64,000 nt of DNA from Lineus longissimus (GCF_910592395.1 NC_088309.1:1926501-1990500); one strand, 5' to 3'. Counted from the stretch's first letter, positions 1-12,792 are shown. Numbers and translations: made by a program. The notes: generated from the letters alone by a model not told the origin.

Positions 1-148
1 GAGATTGTTTATCAGTTAGTCTGAAATTGATATCCTTGTAAGATACAAACTTACCCCTTGACTGCACCAGCAACCAATTGAACAACTGTAAACAGCACAA
101 AAGCTGTCAAACTTGCCACTAGATAGTCATATCCTGTTTCCTTTTCAG

Positions 149-2366
149 TGCTGGTGAGATTGTTGGCAACTGTTCAGCTGGTTTCTATTGTATGGCTGGT
201 TCCGATGAGTACACGCCTACTGGAGTACCACCAAACATCAGCTCGCCATGCTATGCCCAAGAAGAATGTGCTGGTCTCTGCCCAACTGGTCATTACTGCC
301 CAGAGGGCACAGAACTACCTGCCGCCTGTCCAAACAACACGATACGCGAAATACCTGGAGCAGCCCAAGTTTCTGACTGTTCACCATGTCCGGCTGGTTT
401 CCTCTGCCTCGCTGGTGACCCAGTAAAGCATCCTTGTCCTGTTGGCCACTACTGCCTCCAGGGTGTAGCGCCAGAGGAGTGTCCAAGACTCTACTACAGA
501 GATATAGAGGGAGCTGCTAATGTTAGTGACTGCTTCCCATGTCCTGCTGGATTCTGGTGCAACTTCACTGGTATGTATCATAATCGGTTTCATTTGACAT
601 TTCTCCTTCTTAGAAAGTTAAATCCTTCTTATGTAGAAATTGAAGTGATGTTCAAAATGGGCATACCCGGCATTCACTCACGCAAAAGTCTCAGAAACTC
701 AAATATTATTGTAATCAATCTCCCCTTTGTCTTTCAGGCATGAGTGTGTACAACAACAGTGATTGTCCGGTTGGCCACTATTGCCCCGAGGCAAGCGAAC
801 CAAGCTGGTGTCCTGCTGGACGCATGCGTCCGATGCCAGGAGCTGGTGCACCAACAGAATGTGAACTCTGCCGCCCAGGGTACTACTGTCCAAATGATAC
901 AGCAAACACCATGGGTATACCATGTAATGAAACGTTCGAATGCCCAACAGGAGCTGCTCTGCCGGTAGATTGCAGACTGTCCCATTATTGCCCTGGAATC
1001 ACCGGAATGCCACCGATCTGTCCTGATGGGTACTATTGCCCCAACGCTACAGAGACGCCCATAATCTGCCCCTACCCGACCTATTGTCCTGTAGGAAGTG
1101 ATGCAAAGCAGATTTGTCCCTTGGGCTATGAAGCTTTGAATCATGCGGGACTTCGATACCAGAAGTCCCAGTCGTGCCGCATCTGTCCAGCAGGAACGTA
1201 TGGAAATCACACCGATCGTTTGTTCTGCGAGAAGTGTCCAGAGGGTTATTACTGCCCAGAGGGGACGTCTGATTACACCATCTACCCTTGCCCCATTGGG
1301 TACTATTGCCCGCTCATGACAGCCGAACCGTTACCCTGCCCTATGGGAACGTATGGAAACGTTGCTCTTGCGGTTACATTCTCTCAGTGCTCTTCCTGTC
1401 CGACGGACACCTACAACAACTTGATTGGTCAGTCCGCTTGTAGGCCATGTGGTAGCTCTGCTAGTGCTGCAACTGGAAGCCCCACCTGTACTTGTATTGG
1501 AAAGTTCCGAAGCTTCCAGCCGTCTGACGGATCATGTGAGTGCGAGTCAGGGTACATATTCTACAATGCTGTAGATGAGCTTGCCCAGGAGGGTAATGGA
1601 GCCGAAGACTGTCAGCCTATTGTGGATAATCGATGTGCCACGGATCAAGTCCGCTCGGCCAGTACCAGGACCTGCGTGGACGCGACCGCATATGACTGTA
1701 CCACAGCATGTAATGGTGGTACGGGAAGCTTTGATGTGGAGTTTGGAAAGTAAGTAGAATTAGTTATTCATCAGTGTGTGGTTCCGAGTAAAGTCATTTT
1801 AGATGAGCAATCAAGGTTGTGTAGCATGATTGAAAATCTCTTCTCCATTTCCCTTCAGGTGTCTGTGTGATGTCGTAACGGACCCCCTTGAAATCTGCGA
1901 TGCCAACTGTCAGACTACTGCTCCCACCGTCACAACATCAGTACTCTCTGATGGAACCGTCGCTATCACAATAACAGACCCAGCGACTGGTAATGTCACT
2001 ACCCAGGTGTGTACAAGTGTGTTCAGAGACAACTTAAACCTTAAAAAGTTAAAAACTTAAAAAGTAATACAGCAAATAAGTTGCTCCTTCAAAGGCATAC
2101 GTCATACGTCATTTTGATAATCACTGTTTGAAGAATCATTCCATAGTGATAACTCGTTAAAATCTGAACCCTTTAGCTGAAACTGGTCACATTTTTCGTT
2201 CATTTGTTTATTTTTGTGTACATTGTGTTGTTTCAGACTTTGACTGATGTCTATGGGCCATCTGAGTTCACCAGTGGCACTAAGACAACGCAGGTGATCA
2301 ACTACAGAAGCACCGGAGCTGCCTCCCCAATCTACACAGATACGTCAGAAGCTGAAAGCTTGTTCA
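149..2366 (+). other. Exons encoding the cysteine-rich ectodomain
   Basis: The first two visible exons encode about a dozen tandem modules of the form CPAGFxC / CPxGHYCP / YYCPEGT, with cysteines every 5-15 residues and NxS/T sites such as NNTI, NVSD and NFTG. This spacing is typical of GCC2/GCC3 (TNFR/ephrin-receptor-like) repeats of secreted or surface proteins. The following exons (1859-2006, 2237-2366) are Thr/Ser/Val rich (for example TTAPTVTTSV) and look like a linker. Because exon 149-570 begins inside the repeats, more repeats probably lie upstream of the window. The matching repeat spacing on both sides of intron 571-737 confirms the splice. Confidence 0.75.
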
Positions 2367-5300
2367 GTAAGTCACAGAGGTGATAGGCTGCCCTCAATCA
2401 TTGTATGAGTGTGGAGCTTACCCAGTTGATTCTTCATGTGCATCTGCTTGTTGTCTGTATGGAGTGATCATGTTGATAATGAGAGCATTGTTCTGTGTTA
2501 AAACACTTGGCTTGAAATCCTGGGTAAACCTGTTCCCAACGGGGGTTTTGCGGGGGGAGCATGTCCACTGGTGTTGGTTTCTCCTCCATCGTAAATGGAA
2601 TGTAGATAAGATGTCACCCACTGTTGATTAGTATTGCACATGTGCAGAATATGACCAAAGTTGTGCTTTGCTCTCAATGAAATGTTTCACCTTTTAAAAC
2701 CCTTTCAGCTCCTCTAAATGGCGTTGCTAGACGTCGTCGTAAGAGGTCAACGACCCGTCAACTTTTCGCCGTCACCACGCCGTCGGAGATATCCAACCCC
2801 GTCCTCTGCCTCGAGCTCGAAGAAGTCGTCATCTTCAATATTGAGATAAATGATGTCAACCGGTCATTGAGTAACTACCCTGTTTATGTGAAGGACCATC
2901 TGTACAACACTAACCCCACTTTCGACTACGGACCATTCACACAACTAGCGTACTACGTCACGCAGACCAACGTCACCCTCAGTTCTTTCGCTCATACTTT
3001 CGATGAAGCTGGCACATTCGTATTCAGCGATGCACAGAATTCAGATTGGTAAGTCTAATCTTGTTTAGATGAATTGAGATGATTTGGGCAAGTCTTGAAG
3101 TTCACCCAGCCTTGGTAGATGTGTTGAAAAAGTGATGTATTGAAATGATCTCTCCTTTAACTTCAGGGAACAAATCATTGTTGTTCGCCCCTCTGGATCT
3201 ACTTGTCCATCTGGCACCTTGCGAGTGAGTGCACTCTCCGTCAACTCCCTGGTAAACAGCGGAGTCCAGAAACAGTCCGTGGCAAATGAGGAGCCTGATT
3301 GGGGATTGATCATTGGTAAGGAAGGTGGAGGTGTTGTCTTGTAATTTCAGAGTTCCTCCGTGAATTTGCTTGTACTGCTCAGGAGCAGAGTAAAGAAACT
3401 TAGATATCAGCATATACTCAAACAAGTGATGTTTATATCTCGTGTGCTCACTTGTAATCAGTTTAAATGTGGTATGATGAACTCCTGACAACATTATTTC
3501 AAGTTCTGTGAGAATAAGTGTTGAATCCTGATCCCTTTGAAAGTGACAACTCGGGAGTCGATTGCCTGGCTGGTGGGAGGGGTTGACCTTGATCGCTTGA
3601 TTTATGCAAATACAACTGAATTGATTTCCTCTCTCTAGGTTTGATTGCATTCTTCGGTGCCGTTGTTCTCATGCTTGTGGTGGCGGTGATTGTATGGCGG
3701 CCACAAGACGCTGGTATCTATCCCATGAAGCACTGGAAGCCGAGATATAGGAGTCTTGGAGCCCCGCCACACGTCCCCTCATATCTGCTGCATGACAAGG
3801 ATGCCTGGACAAAGTACGTATTTGGCAGAAATGTTCAGACTTTTGGAGATTCTATCTTACATGTGTGCTTTTAACACCTAAAGCAAAGCAATTTCCCGAC
3901 CTCTGCACTCTTTGCTCAGGTTTGCCATTAGGAGAGGGGTAAGGGTGATCTGGGGGTTGAGACAAAGTATAGTTCGTATATTTATGGCAGTAAATGATAT
4001 ATCTATTGTTATCTTTCAGCGACAAGTCCCTCCTTGGACCCAGGGTTGGTGGCGATGGTGCTGAAAAAGAGGCTGTCGGTAGGTACCATACATTTTATGT
4101 TAATTAAGGAGTCGGCATGGATTTTCCCTTCAGTGTGTATGTTCTTCTCCTGTGTCAACTACCATTCTGAAAGTCTTCATTATATTCAACTTTTAACCTT
4201 TTTTTTCAGTGTGGAAGGGTGAAAATGAACTTGAAGAGTTCAATGTCCGCGTTTTCTACGATAAGCTTGAAGACCAGAATCTCCACCTTGCGTCACAGTT
4301 GGCAAAACATCAAGAAGATCTCCGTGGGTTCTATGAACGCATCAGCGGCCAAAACGACGATCTGAAACGCATGTTACAGAATCTTGACGTATCGCAACTA
4401 GAGGAGGCAGAGCGTCAGCGAAGTTCAGCTGAGGGACCAAGTGGTGCTATCACCAACATTAGCCCGACCAATATCAACAGACAATATAAATTCACCAACG
4501 CTACTGGACGCGAGGCTGAACTGATGTCAGCTCTACAACTGTTGGTTGATAAGCTGAACACGGGTAACATTCCTGTCAGCCCAGAGATGCTCGAGAAGGC
4601 TCGCACTGGTGGCACTGCAACAGCAGTGTCTGCTGATGCTGGGGTGAGTGAAGAATGATATCTTTGTTTGAGAGACGTGCGATGGACTGTACCTCCAGTC
4701 AAAGGCAGAGTCACCAGACCAATAAACCCAATCAGCTCCTACTGTAGTGGAGCACAAGAATACTCATCCCTCCTGGAGAATAACACCCCCAACATGTTGA
4801 CTCTTCATTGGTCTGTCACATAAATTCTGTGCTAATTCACACCATTTGTTCGCCAGGTTCACAAGCGCTCGGACATCCTCCGTAAACAGAACACCGAGAA
4901 GATGCAGCTCGAGCGTGAGTTGCAGGATGAGGAGGCGACACAGCTGGGAAGGGTGATTGATGAGCAGGAGAGAAAGGCCAGCGAGAAGAGGAAGAAGTTG
5001 GCCGACAGTCTCGCTGACAAACTCCAAGGTGAGAAAGTTTGCATTTAAACTCTTCAAAACTTCAGACTGTTGCTGGGATGCCTCTTGGATGTGCAACTCT
5101 GGACAGTTCCAGTTTTATTCTGGCAAATACAAAAGTTGAATTCTTCCATTGTTAGTCTTCTTTATGGCTGCCAGTTGCGTTACGAGAGGCTACATTTTAT
5201 GGTATAGGTAGTCCATATGGGTTGGATTCTAGGCAAGAGTTATGGGTAGAGCTTATGACGCGATCAACAAATACATTAGATTGAGCTGCTCTCAACTTCA

Positions 5301-8300
5301 ATAATGCTCCAACTACATCTTTTTGACTCCCATGACCTTTGTTTCGTTCTCCAGGAGATTTGAGCGAGGCTGAGGTTGCTGCCATCTTGGCCAACCACGA
5401 GAAGGACCTTGAGAGAATCAACAGTCAGATGGACAAAGACAAGCAGGCACAACTTGCTGAGGTCCGGAGGAAGCTGGCGGAGCGCCGCAGGATGAAAGAG
5501 GCAAGACTACGTGAGAAGCAGGAGCAAGAGGTGGGTCTTGTAGATTTTTCCCGATTCATTGTTACATCGATTGATTCTGGAGGTGGCAAAAGATCCTAAG
5601 CCTGAGCCCAGAATTGTGTCCTTGCAATACCAATGTGCCTGCTGGAGTTACACCGAAGTTCATTTTCTGAGCTTAATTTAACCATATTTACCAAAGCTGT
5701 TGTTTTTCTCTCCAGGGTCGTGAGGCGGGTCTCCCACCCCAGATCACAACAACTGACACCGCAGAAGAGAAGCTCAAGGCAAAGGAGCTGATGCTCAGGA
5801 CCCTCCAGGCTGAAGAGAAGGCTGGTATGACCCGCGCCGAGACAGAGGCTGGGAGAAAGGCAACTGAGGAACAGCATAAGAAGATGTCCGATGCCCTCAA
5901 GGAACAGATTGTAAGCCCTTGTTTCATATTCCCCCAAAAGATGTGTTTCTGGAACTTTTTTTGTTGAATATTGTGCTAGAATATGGCTATGGTAGCCAGC
6001 CCGTTTATCTCTCTCAGGTTGGTTTCAAATGCAACTAGATTCAGGACAAAATTTACATTCATTCCCACTTGAAACGTTTTCTGATGAACTTTCAGGAAAG
6101 CCTTGCAGACAACGGCATCATCACCGATGCAGAGAAGGTAGCCCTGCTCAAGAAACAGATTGATCTGGAGGAAGCCATTAGGATTGCCATGGAGAAACGT
6201 CGCCAGATGCAACTTGACATGGTGCGTGGCCGCCTGGGCAAACATCGCCGCAAGAAGGTCAGTGACCTGAAGGCCAAGCAGGAGACAGAGAGAATGGAGG
6301 TAGGAAGAGTTAACTGTAATCTCATTCATTTCAGTGCTGCGTGTCCAACATCATCCTCATTGCCTCTCGAACTCCTAGATGTCTTGGAGACAACTGAGTA
6401 GAGACATCCAGAGGATCACTAGTGAGGAAAGGAAATGAATCATACTTAGTAGTAAATTGAGCTGCTGTTTGATACGAAAGAGAACATTGCCTTGCCTGGA
6501 TACAGAATTTGCCATCTCTACAGTAGGCATACTTTCTGTAGGCCTACTTTGCTTTGTTTTTCCAATCTCATACCATTGTCTTTGTTGATTTCTTCTGCAG
6601 CTTTCAACTCGATTGATCCAGGAAGGTAAACATGAGGAACTAGAGCGACGTCTGTCAATGATGGACAAACGCCACAAACACGAGCAGACGGCAATCGAGG
6701 CAGAGGAGGATCTGGACGAGGCCGTCCATATCAAGAAGATCAGCGAGTCCATTGATGAAGAACATACTAATGAACTCAAACAAGGTCACAGAAAGATTAT
6801 GACTGAGGTGAGCAGACGCTCGTGTTTGTATCATTGCTGTTTCTTGTTGGTGCCAGTTATGCATTATTGCTAGCTTAACCTGCGTGTGATGACTCAAGCT
6901 AATGAGTATGGACAGTGGTAGATGGGTAATGGTAGAGGCGGCAAAGACCCCAGAGGGCCAAGAAGCTGCTGCGATGATGATATCTAATTGATGTTTTTTT
7001 CTCTACAGCTACCTCAGACAAGCTCCAACATTGACGCGATCACACAACAGAGAATCCTGGACCAATACCGCAAAGACATGGAAGCGTTCGAACAGGATAT
7101 GCTGAACAGCAAGGATCGCACCATGAACGAGACAAGAGCCAAACTTGCTGCGCGTAGAGCTCGCCGTTTGAAGGAAGCAAACCGATTGGCAGACGAAGAG
7201 GCGGCCAAACAGTTCATCGCAGAGCAGAACCAGCAAATGGAGCAGACGGTACAGGTCGTTGACCCCTCCATTCAGATGCCAGAAGTCAAGGTCATGGAGT
7301 CAATGGAGGAGAAGGCACTCAAGAAGAAACAGGTCAGCGATTATTCGGTTTCTGTCCAAAATGAATATGGTTCCATCTACCTTATTGTGCCTTCAATGTC
7401 ATCTTCTTTTTCATTACATGTACATGTCCGTTGGTCACTGGTGGATTTGCTCGTGTCATTTATGTCCTTGTGCACCCTGTTCATGTTCCCCTCTGCAGAA
7501 AGTTCAGAATAAGAATTCAGTATTCACTACAAAACTACGAGCTATTATGTTACATTTGTTGAAATTTACGTCCTGCAGGAAGAAAGCAAGGAAGAGATGC
7601 GCGGGCGTCACAACACCGAGCGCAGCCAGCTGAGCGACCGGCTGGAACAGGACACGGCCAAGGAGGAGCACGCTATCAACAAGGAGTGGCAGTCAGAGAA
7701 GGAAAAGATTCTTCAGGAGAAGCGCAGCAGACAGGCAGCCGAGATCGCATCAAGGACCGATCTGGATGATGATGCAATGAAGGCTGTAAGTTTTCAATCT
7801 TGCCCATCTGGATTTGTTTGTTCAAATGTCATTTGAGGATGGTGGTGCAGTGGTAAATGTGTCTAAATCTTTGCAATCTGAAACCTGACAGTGTATCTTC
7901 TTTCATTGCAGCTTCTTGCTCAGCATGAAGAAGAGGTACGTGCTCTCTCTGACAAACTTGACTCAGAGCGTTCACGCCAACAGATGACCATCCGTGACAA
8001 GATCGCCGAGAGGAAACGGCGCAGGATGGAGGAGATGCGGCGAAAACAGGAACTTGAGATGACGAGAGAGATGCTGGAGCAGAGGAAGGAATTAGATGAA
8101 GTCAAAACCAAAGTGGTGAGTAGAATCTTTAACGTCTGACTCAGCCAGATTGATTGTTTATATTTCATTTTTGAAAAAAAGCAATTAATACAATAGTGAA
8201 TTTCTGTAGCCAGGGGTAAGGTCCCCTTGGAGGATATTCACTACGACCAAGTAGGTCAATGTTGTGAAATAGTCAACTGAAATGGGTGTCTTTTGGGTGA

Positions 8301-11300
8301 TGACCTCATCTGCATGGTCGCTAATGATTGGTACATTTGTTTTCAGGCGAAAGAAGCAGAGAAAGAAGCCATCAAAGAAGGTGTGCGTGAGAATGGGGTA
8401 GAGGACAGCGATAAGGTTGTACGTGCCGTGCTTGCGCAGAGACATGCACAGGAGACGCGTGATCTTGAGAGCCGCTTTGCTGCCGAGAAGAAGCTGATGA
8501 TTGATGCTGCCGTTAGTAAGATGCATGATGGTTATGAAAAAGAGAGGGAGGATCTGCAGAAGAAACATGAGGCAGAATTAGCAGCTCTCAATGTAAGTTT
8601 CAAAACTGTAATGTCGAGTCAATCTATACCAACCAACATGACCAAAGACGACCTTTCCCAATGATTATCAGTGTTCAGTTTTAAACTTCATTGTTCTCAT
8701 TGCCAAGTCATCGTGCCATATATCACAATATCATGTCTTTCATTTGATGAAATGGAGATTGCATGTTGATGTATGCAGGTTTTACGTGACATCTTTTGTC
8801 ATGATAATGGGTTTTTTTATGCTGAACGATTTTCATTTTTGCAGAGAGAGAAGCTGTCACCTGAACAACTTCATGCCAAACGCACCCAGCTTCTAAACAA
8901 ACAACAACTTGAACTCTCTGACCTGGACAAGAGGATGGCCGACGAGCAAAAGGAGATTGAGCGTGGCGCCCTCGCTGATTGGGAAGTGCGCTTCGCCAGG
9001 GCTAAGCTCGTCTTGAAGGAGAAACACTACAAGGAATTCTCAGATGCGCTGCGCGAGTATTCACCTGACCACGACGAGGTCAAGTTGACAGATGCGAAGA
9101 TCCAGGAATTGGAAGAAGTCAAGAGGAAGTTGGATATTCAGCGTAAGGAAGCTGAAGAACAGCTCTACAATGAGCAGAAATCATTTGAGGATGAGCAGCG
9201 CGCTGTTCTGGAGGAGGAGCTTAAGTCCTTCAATCAGCAGCTTGAGGCAGATACGTCACGAGAGGAGGACAGGCTCCAGAGAAATATCGATATGTTGAAC
9301 CAGCGTAAGGAGGAAATGGTCAAGGAGAAGAAACAGAAGGTCAAGGTGAGTTGCGTATAAGATGATGAATGCACATGTATGTTCCAAGTGAAATTCCAAA
9401 GTCAAGATGTGTCAGTTTTTGTTGCAATTTTTCTTTGAACAGATGAGTAGATATCATTAGTACCTGCTGACCTACCAATTGATATGCTCAGGTTTAAAAC
9501 AATCTAAGAAATGACTAAGATATTCATTGATGCTGACCTCTGACATGTTGTCTTTAGGATGAGATTGAGCAGCTTGCTAATTCCGGTGCTAGCAAAGAAG
9601 AACAGGAACGCATCCTTGAAGAACATAACAAAGATGTGCAACGCATTGGCAACAAGATGGATGCCGACCGTCTGCGCATGCAGAGCAATCTCCAGGATCG
9701 TCTGCGCAAACGTCGTGAGGAGAAGATGAAGGGGAAGAAGAGTGAGTTGGAAGAGAAGAGCGTTGAGCAGAAGAGGGAGTTTGAGGAGAAGGTCAGGAGT
9801 GAGAAGGATCGGCTGAAGTCAGACGAGGTAGGCAGATTTCACACTTGTTTTTGAAAGAGTTGTCTGGGAATGGCAAGTGGCATCTTTCTGGATGAATAAT
9901 GTAGGAAAGCCAACTACGTGTATGAGACCTCTTTTTCTTGTCAATATCGATAGGCCTACAACTACATCATTTACAAGTAGCCTACTCAATCGATCAAAGT
10001 AAGAAGTTTATTGTTTGTTGTTTCCCTTTTAGGCCTTGACCTTGAAGGAATGCCTCAACATCGACTACTTGTCGTCACAAGATTCGACCACAGTCGTCTA
10101 CGAAGCTCCAGAAACTGCACCAGCAAACGTTACCATGACAACCAACGTGATGTCTGCTGCTCCTGATATGCCGGGATCCTTTGCAATGGCGGCACCGCTG
10201 AACGAGACTGAGCTGACGATGTTGCTCATGCAGTCTCCGCTTTACCAGAAGCTGGAAGAGATCAAGAAGACAGTGGCGAAAGGTGGCTTCGGTGGTCGCA
10301 AGATGGCGCCAGGTGAAGGTTATTTGGATGTACGAGACGCAGAATGGACGAGCGACACAGAATTATCCCCAGTTGATCTGAACAAGCTAAATCCAAGGTC
10401 GTTCATCGTCTACAAGTTCGGTAGCTTCATCGCAGACCTTATTTCAGCGCACTGTCAGCATCTGCCTGTGACGCTTCTCCTGGCCGACAAGATCCCACCA
10501 AATAATGAGCTTGCCCATAATGCCTATCGCAACTCGTTCCATTATGATGCCAATAATCATATCCTGTACATGAGAACAGCCAGGCTTGACTCGGTTGGAG
10601 AGTTTGTCCTAGTTTTGGTGCACACATTGGCCCATATCAAATCTGGTAAGTTCTTTTTCTCATCTGTCGGTTGTTATTTGGGTAGTTTGGTCGACATATG
10701 GTTGACTTTCTCTGCAAGTATGCGTGGTGAATCCTCTGGTAATGAAGCTGCGGCCGTAGAATGTTGTCCTTGAAACCATGATGACGCTCTCTGTTAAAAA
10801 GGTCTAGTCCATACTCAAAACAGCGACTCATTCTACTCGGAACTTTCCACACCTTCACTGCACGCCAGGGGAATGAATACAACTGAATGAGCTTTTAAGC
10901 AGTATCAGAAAAGCAAATGGAAAGATTGATTTTTGAGCTTTTTTCCAACTCAACTTTTCCACTTTAGGTGACTTGAGAGATGACACGAACCCTGATTTCT
11001 GTAAGGAGTTCTACCGAGGCCTAACAGTCGTCTGCGATGATCTGTTCTTCGCTCGGTACCGCCGGTCATCGTCCTTGATAAAATCACTAGCAGAAGACAC
11101 CAAGACGGTCAACATGGAAAAAACCGCCAGTGCCCTTTTGGAAGCCATGTTTGGTGACAGTCATACAGAGGAGGAGAAGAACCAGGTCATTGATGAACTG
11201 TTGGACATCAAACTTTTGCCGTCAACTGATATAGAAGGTGTCCATTTTGACAAGGAGAGACTGAAAGACAGGTAAAGCACCTCCCAGTGATCATTTTTTT

Positions 11301-12718
11301 ACACTGCAAAGGGCAATTATAATCCCTGCTATGTGAGACGAAAAGACCTCTCGTCTGCGAGCAAAGCCGGTTGCCAATATATGTAGGCTTGCTCCATCCT
11401 CGGGCTTTGAAGGTGAACAACTCAGTTAATGACTTCGCTGTTCCTGTTTCAGACTTGCCAAGTATTCCAAGTTTGCCATCGGAAACAAACTGCACAGTCA
11501 CCTTGGAAAGGTCGAGGATAAGATTGCACAGGCGAAGATACATGGCACTATGGATGGAAATGATGCACAGCTGACCAAGTTACAGAGATCGTCTGCAGCC
11601 TCAACCTCTGGTGAGTTGATACACATTCTAGGTAGACTATTCTTGGGAAAGGCTCATCACAATTTTGGTGTCCTGTTGGGTCTTTGCTGCAGGTTGAGGG
11701 AGTTATCTTTTGTTGGCCTGATACAGACGGGCACTTGTCAGTTTTAAACAACTTTCAAAGGAGGAGGTGATCAAAGTAAACTGAAATGCCCGAGGCCACA
11801 AGTAAGATGGTCTGTAATGGATATTGTGCATAGATGAATGTATATCCATGATGGTGGATGAGACATCAGTTACTACCCTGCCTCCCACCATTTGGAATAT
11901 TTCTGCTCAAACTGAAATATCATAATCCTTGTCCAGGTAATACGATGCTGACCAGAAAACTCAGCCAACCAGCTGCGAGCATGGCAAACATGACTGGTAC
12001 TGCCCTCTGGCAGAAGTTTGTCAACAATATGGAGGCAAAACAGACGGCTGGTGGTCGTATCCAACAGGTGGCTAAGGTCGCTAAAACACAAGATCTCTAC
12101 AAGAAATTCCTAAAGGTACGTGATGAATAGTGAATGCCAGATGCTCGCAACTACATGTAAGATCAAATAAATTGAGATATCAGAAAGATCAGTGGCACAG
12201 TTTTGCTGAGGAATATCGGCTAATGACAGATATCAGTTCCTTGATGGGAATGTGATAGATTTTAACCTTGTCTCATGAATGATCTTCAGAGCAGACAAAT
12301 GTTCAACAGAATCTTTCATTAATTGCAGGATGAAGTGCAAGACCTACAGGACCGCGTCGACAGCCTGAATGGTGACTTCTCTCAGAAAACGCAGGAGGCT
12401 TTGAACCTCTCCGAGAAAATACAACAGCTGAGGGACGAGGTTACCAGCCAGACAGACCTGGTCTCGAAGGCAACAGGTGTTGTCCAGGGCAAGGAGAAAA
12501 TCCTTCTGAAGGAGACAAGTATGCAGCTTGGATTGGCCCAAGAACAACTGATCACGATTCAGTCCAAAAAGGCGCAGATTGGTGACCGTCTTGAGCGGAC
12601 GCAGACACAACTTGAAGTTAAACAGCAACAGTTGGCTGGATACCAAGAGCATAAGAAATCTGTTGGGGCACGAGTTCCTTTGGCCAAATCCTCCCCTGGA
12701 AAAGCTGTACGAACATAG
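149..12718 (+). CDS. Large Cys-rich single-pass membrane protein with long cytoplasmic coiled coil (5' partial)
   Basis: Twenty-five exons join in a single frame to a stop at 12716-12718, giving about 2405 visible residues; the start and signal peptide lie before the window. Exons: 149-570, 738-1749, 1859-2006, 2237-2366, 2709-3048, 3167-3315, 3639-3813, 4020-4078, 4210-4643, 4857-5028, 5355-5530, 5716-5910, 6096-6299, 6601-6807, 7009-7332, 7579-7785, 7912-8115, 8347-8592, 8845-9345, 9558-9827, 10033-10645, 10968-11271, 11453-11610, 11937-12115, 12329-12718. Every junction is GT-AG and keeps phase. Order: CPxGxYCP-type repeats (GCC2/GCC3 or ephrin-receptor-like), a basic furin-like site, a beta-rich juxtamembrane region, one hydrophobic helix, about 1100 residues of charged coiled coil, a more globular C-terminal region, and a last short coiled coil. 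This resembles uncharacterised large invertebrate proteins; ligand and function are unknown. The topology is inferred from the hydrophobic segment. Exon structure is well supported; the family name is tentative. Confidence 0.85.
2709..3315 (+). other. Furin-like site and beta-rich juxtamembrane domain
   Basis: Exon 2709-3048 opens with TPLNGVARRRRKRSTTRQ, a polybasic stretch that fits the RX(K/R)R proprotein-convertase consensus. The next 150 residues alternate short hydrophobic strands (VLCLELEEVVIFNIEIND; FAHTFDEAGTFVFSD; QIIVVRPSGSTC). The HTF..AGTFVFSD pattern resembles the last strands of cupredoxin-like beta sandwiches, with no clear copper ligand set. If cut, the Cys-rich ectodomain would be released or held non-covalently. 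Both the cleavage and the fold are inferences. Confidence 0.5.
3639..3813 (+). other. Transmembrane-helix exon
   Basis: The exon begins with GLIAFFGAVVLMLVVAVIVW, about 20 uncharged residues, followed by RPQD and a basic run (KHWKPRYR). The positive-inside rule then puts the C-terminal part in the cytoplasm and the Cys-rich N-terminal part outside. No other equally hydrophobic segment was seen in the visible protein, so a single-pass type I topology is likely. Confidence 0.8.
4210..9827 (+). other. Cytoplasmic coiled-coil region built from symmetrical exon cassettes
   Basis: These exons encode a long, highly charged (E/K/R/Q) helical region without prolines over most of its length. From exon 5716-5910 through exon 9558-9827 every exon is phase 0-0, with lengths 195, 204, 207, 324, 207, 204, 246, 501 and 270 nt. 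One motif recurs near the end of several exons: VRRKLAERRRMK (exon 5355-5530), VRGRLGKHRRKK (6096-6299), TRAKLAARRARR (7009-7332), IRDKIAERKRRR (7912-8115), LQDRLRKRREEK (9558-9827). The exons between them carry a different, EE/KH-rich helix. This suggests growth by duplication of a two-exon unit. The role is probably structural or scaffolding; no enzyme motif is visible. Confidence 0.75.
10033..11610 (+). other. C-terminal globular region with an HTLAH motif
   Basis: After the coiled coil, exons 10033-10645, 10968-11271 and 11453-11610 encode about 350 residues with mixed composition. Notable stretches are SFIVYKFGSFIADLIS, HLPVTLLLADKIPP and FVLVLVHTLAHIKSGDL, then FCKEFYRGLTVVCDDLFFAR. The hydrophobic strand plus HTLAHI resembles the layout of metallopeptidase HExxH helices, but the glutamate is replaced by threonine, so I do not call an active enzyme. 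The fold is unidentified. The region is probably conserved and functional, because three exons splice in frame through it. Confidence 0.5.
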
Positions 12719-12792
12719 ACATTTTATCCAAATTGACCCAGTCTTCAAGTGGAAAGACATTCTATCCAAATTGACCCAGTCTTCAAGTGGAA
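12717..12792 (+). repeat. Two-copy 38-bp tandem repeat at the stop codon/3' UTR
   Basis: A 38-bp unit beginning AGACATTTTATCCAAATTGA occurs twice, starting at 12717 and 12755. The second copy has one C for T change. It starts at the stop codon of the membrane-protein gene and lies otherwise in the 3' UTR. It is probably a recent local duplication. Confidence 0.85.

Noticed and set aside
10600-10650. Active metallopeptidase from the HTLAH motif
   Set aside because: The catalytic Glu of HExxH is absent.
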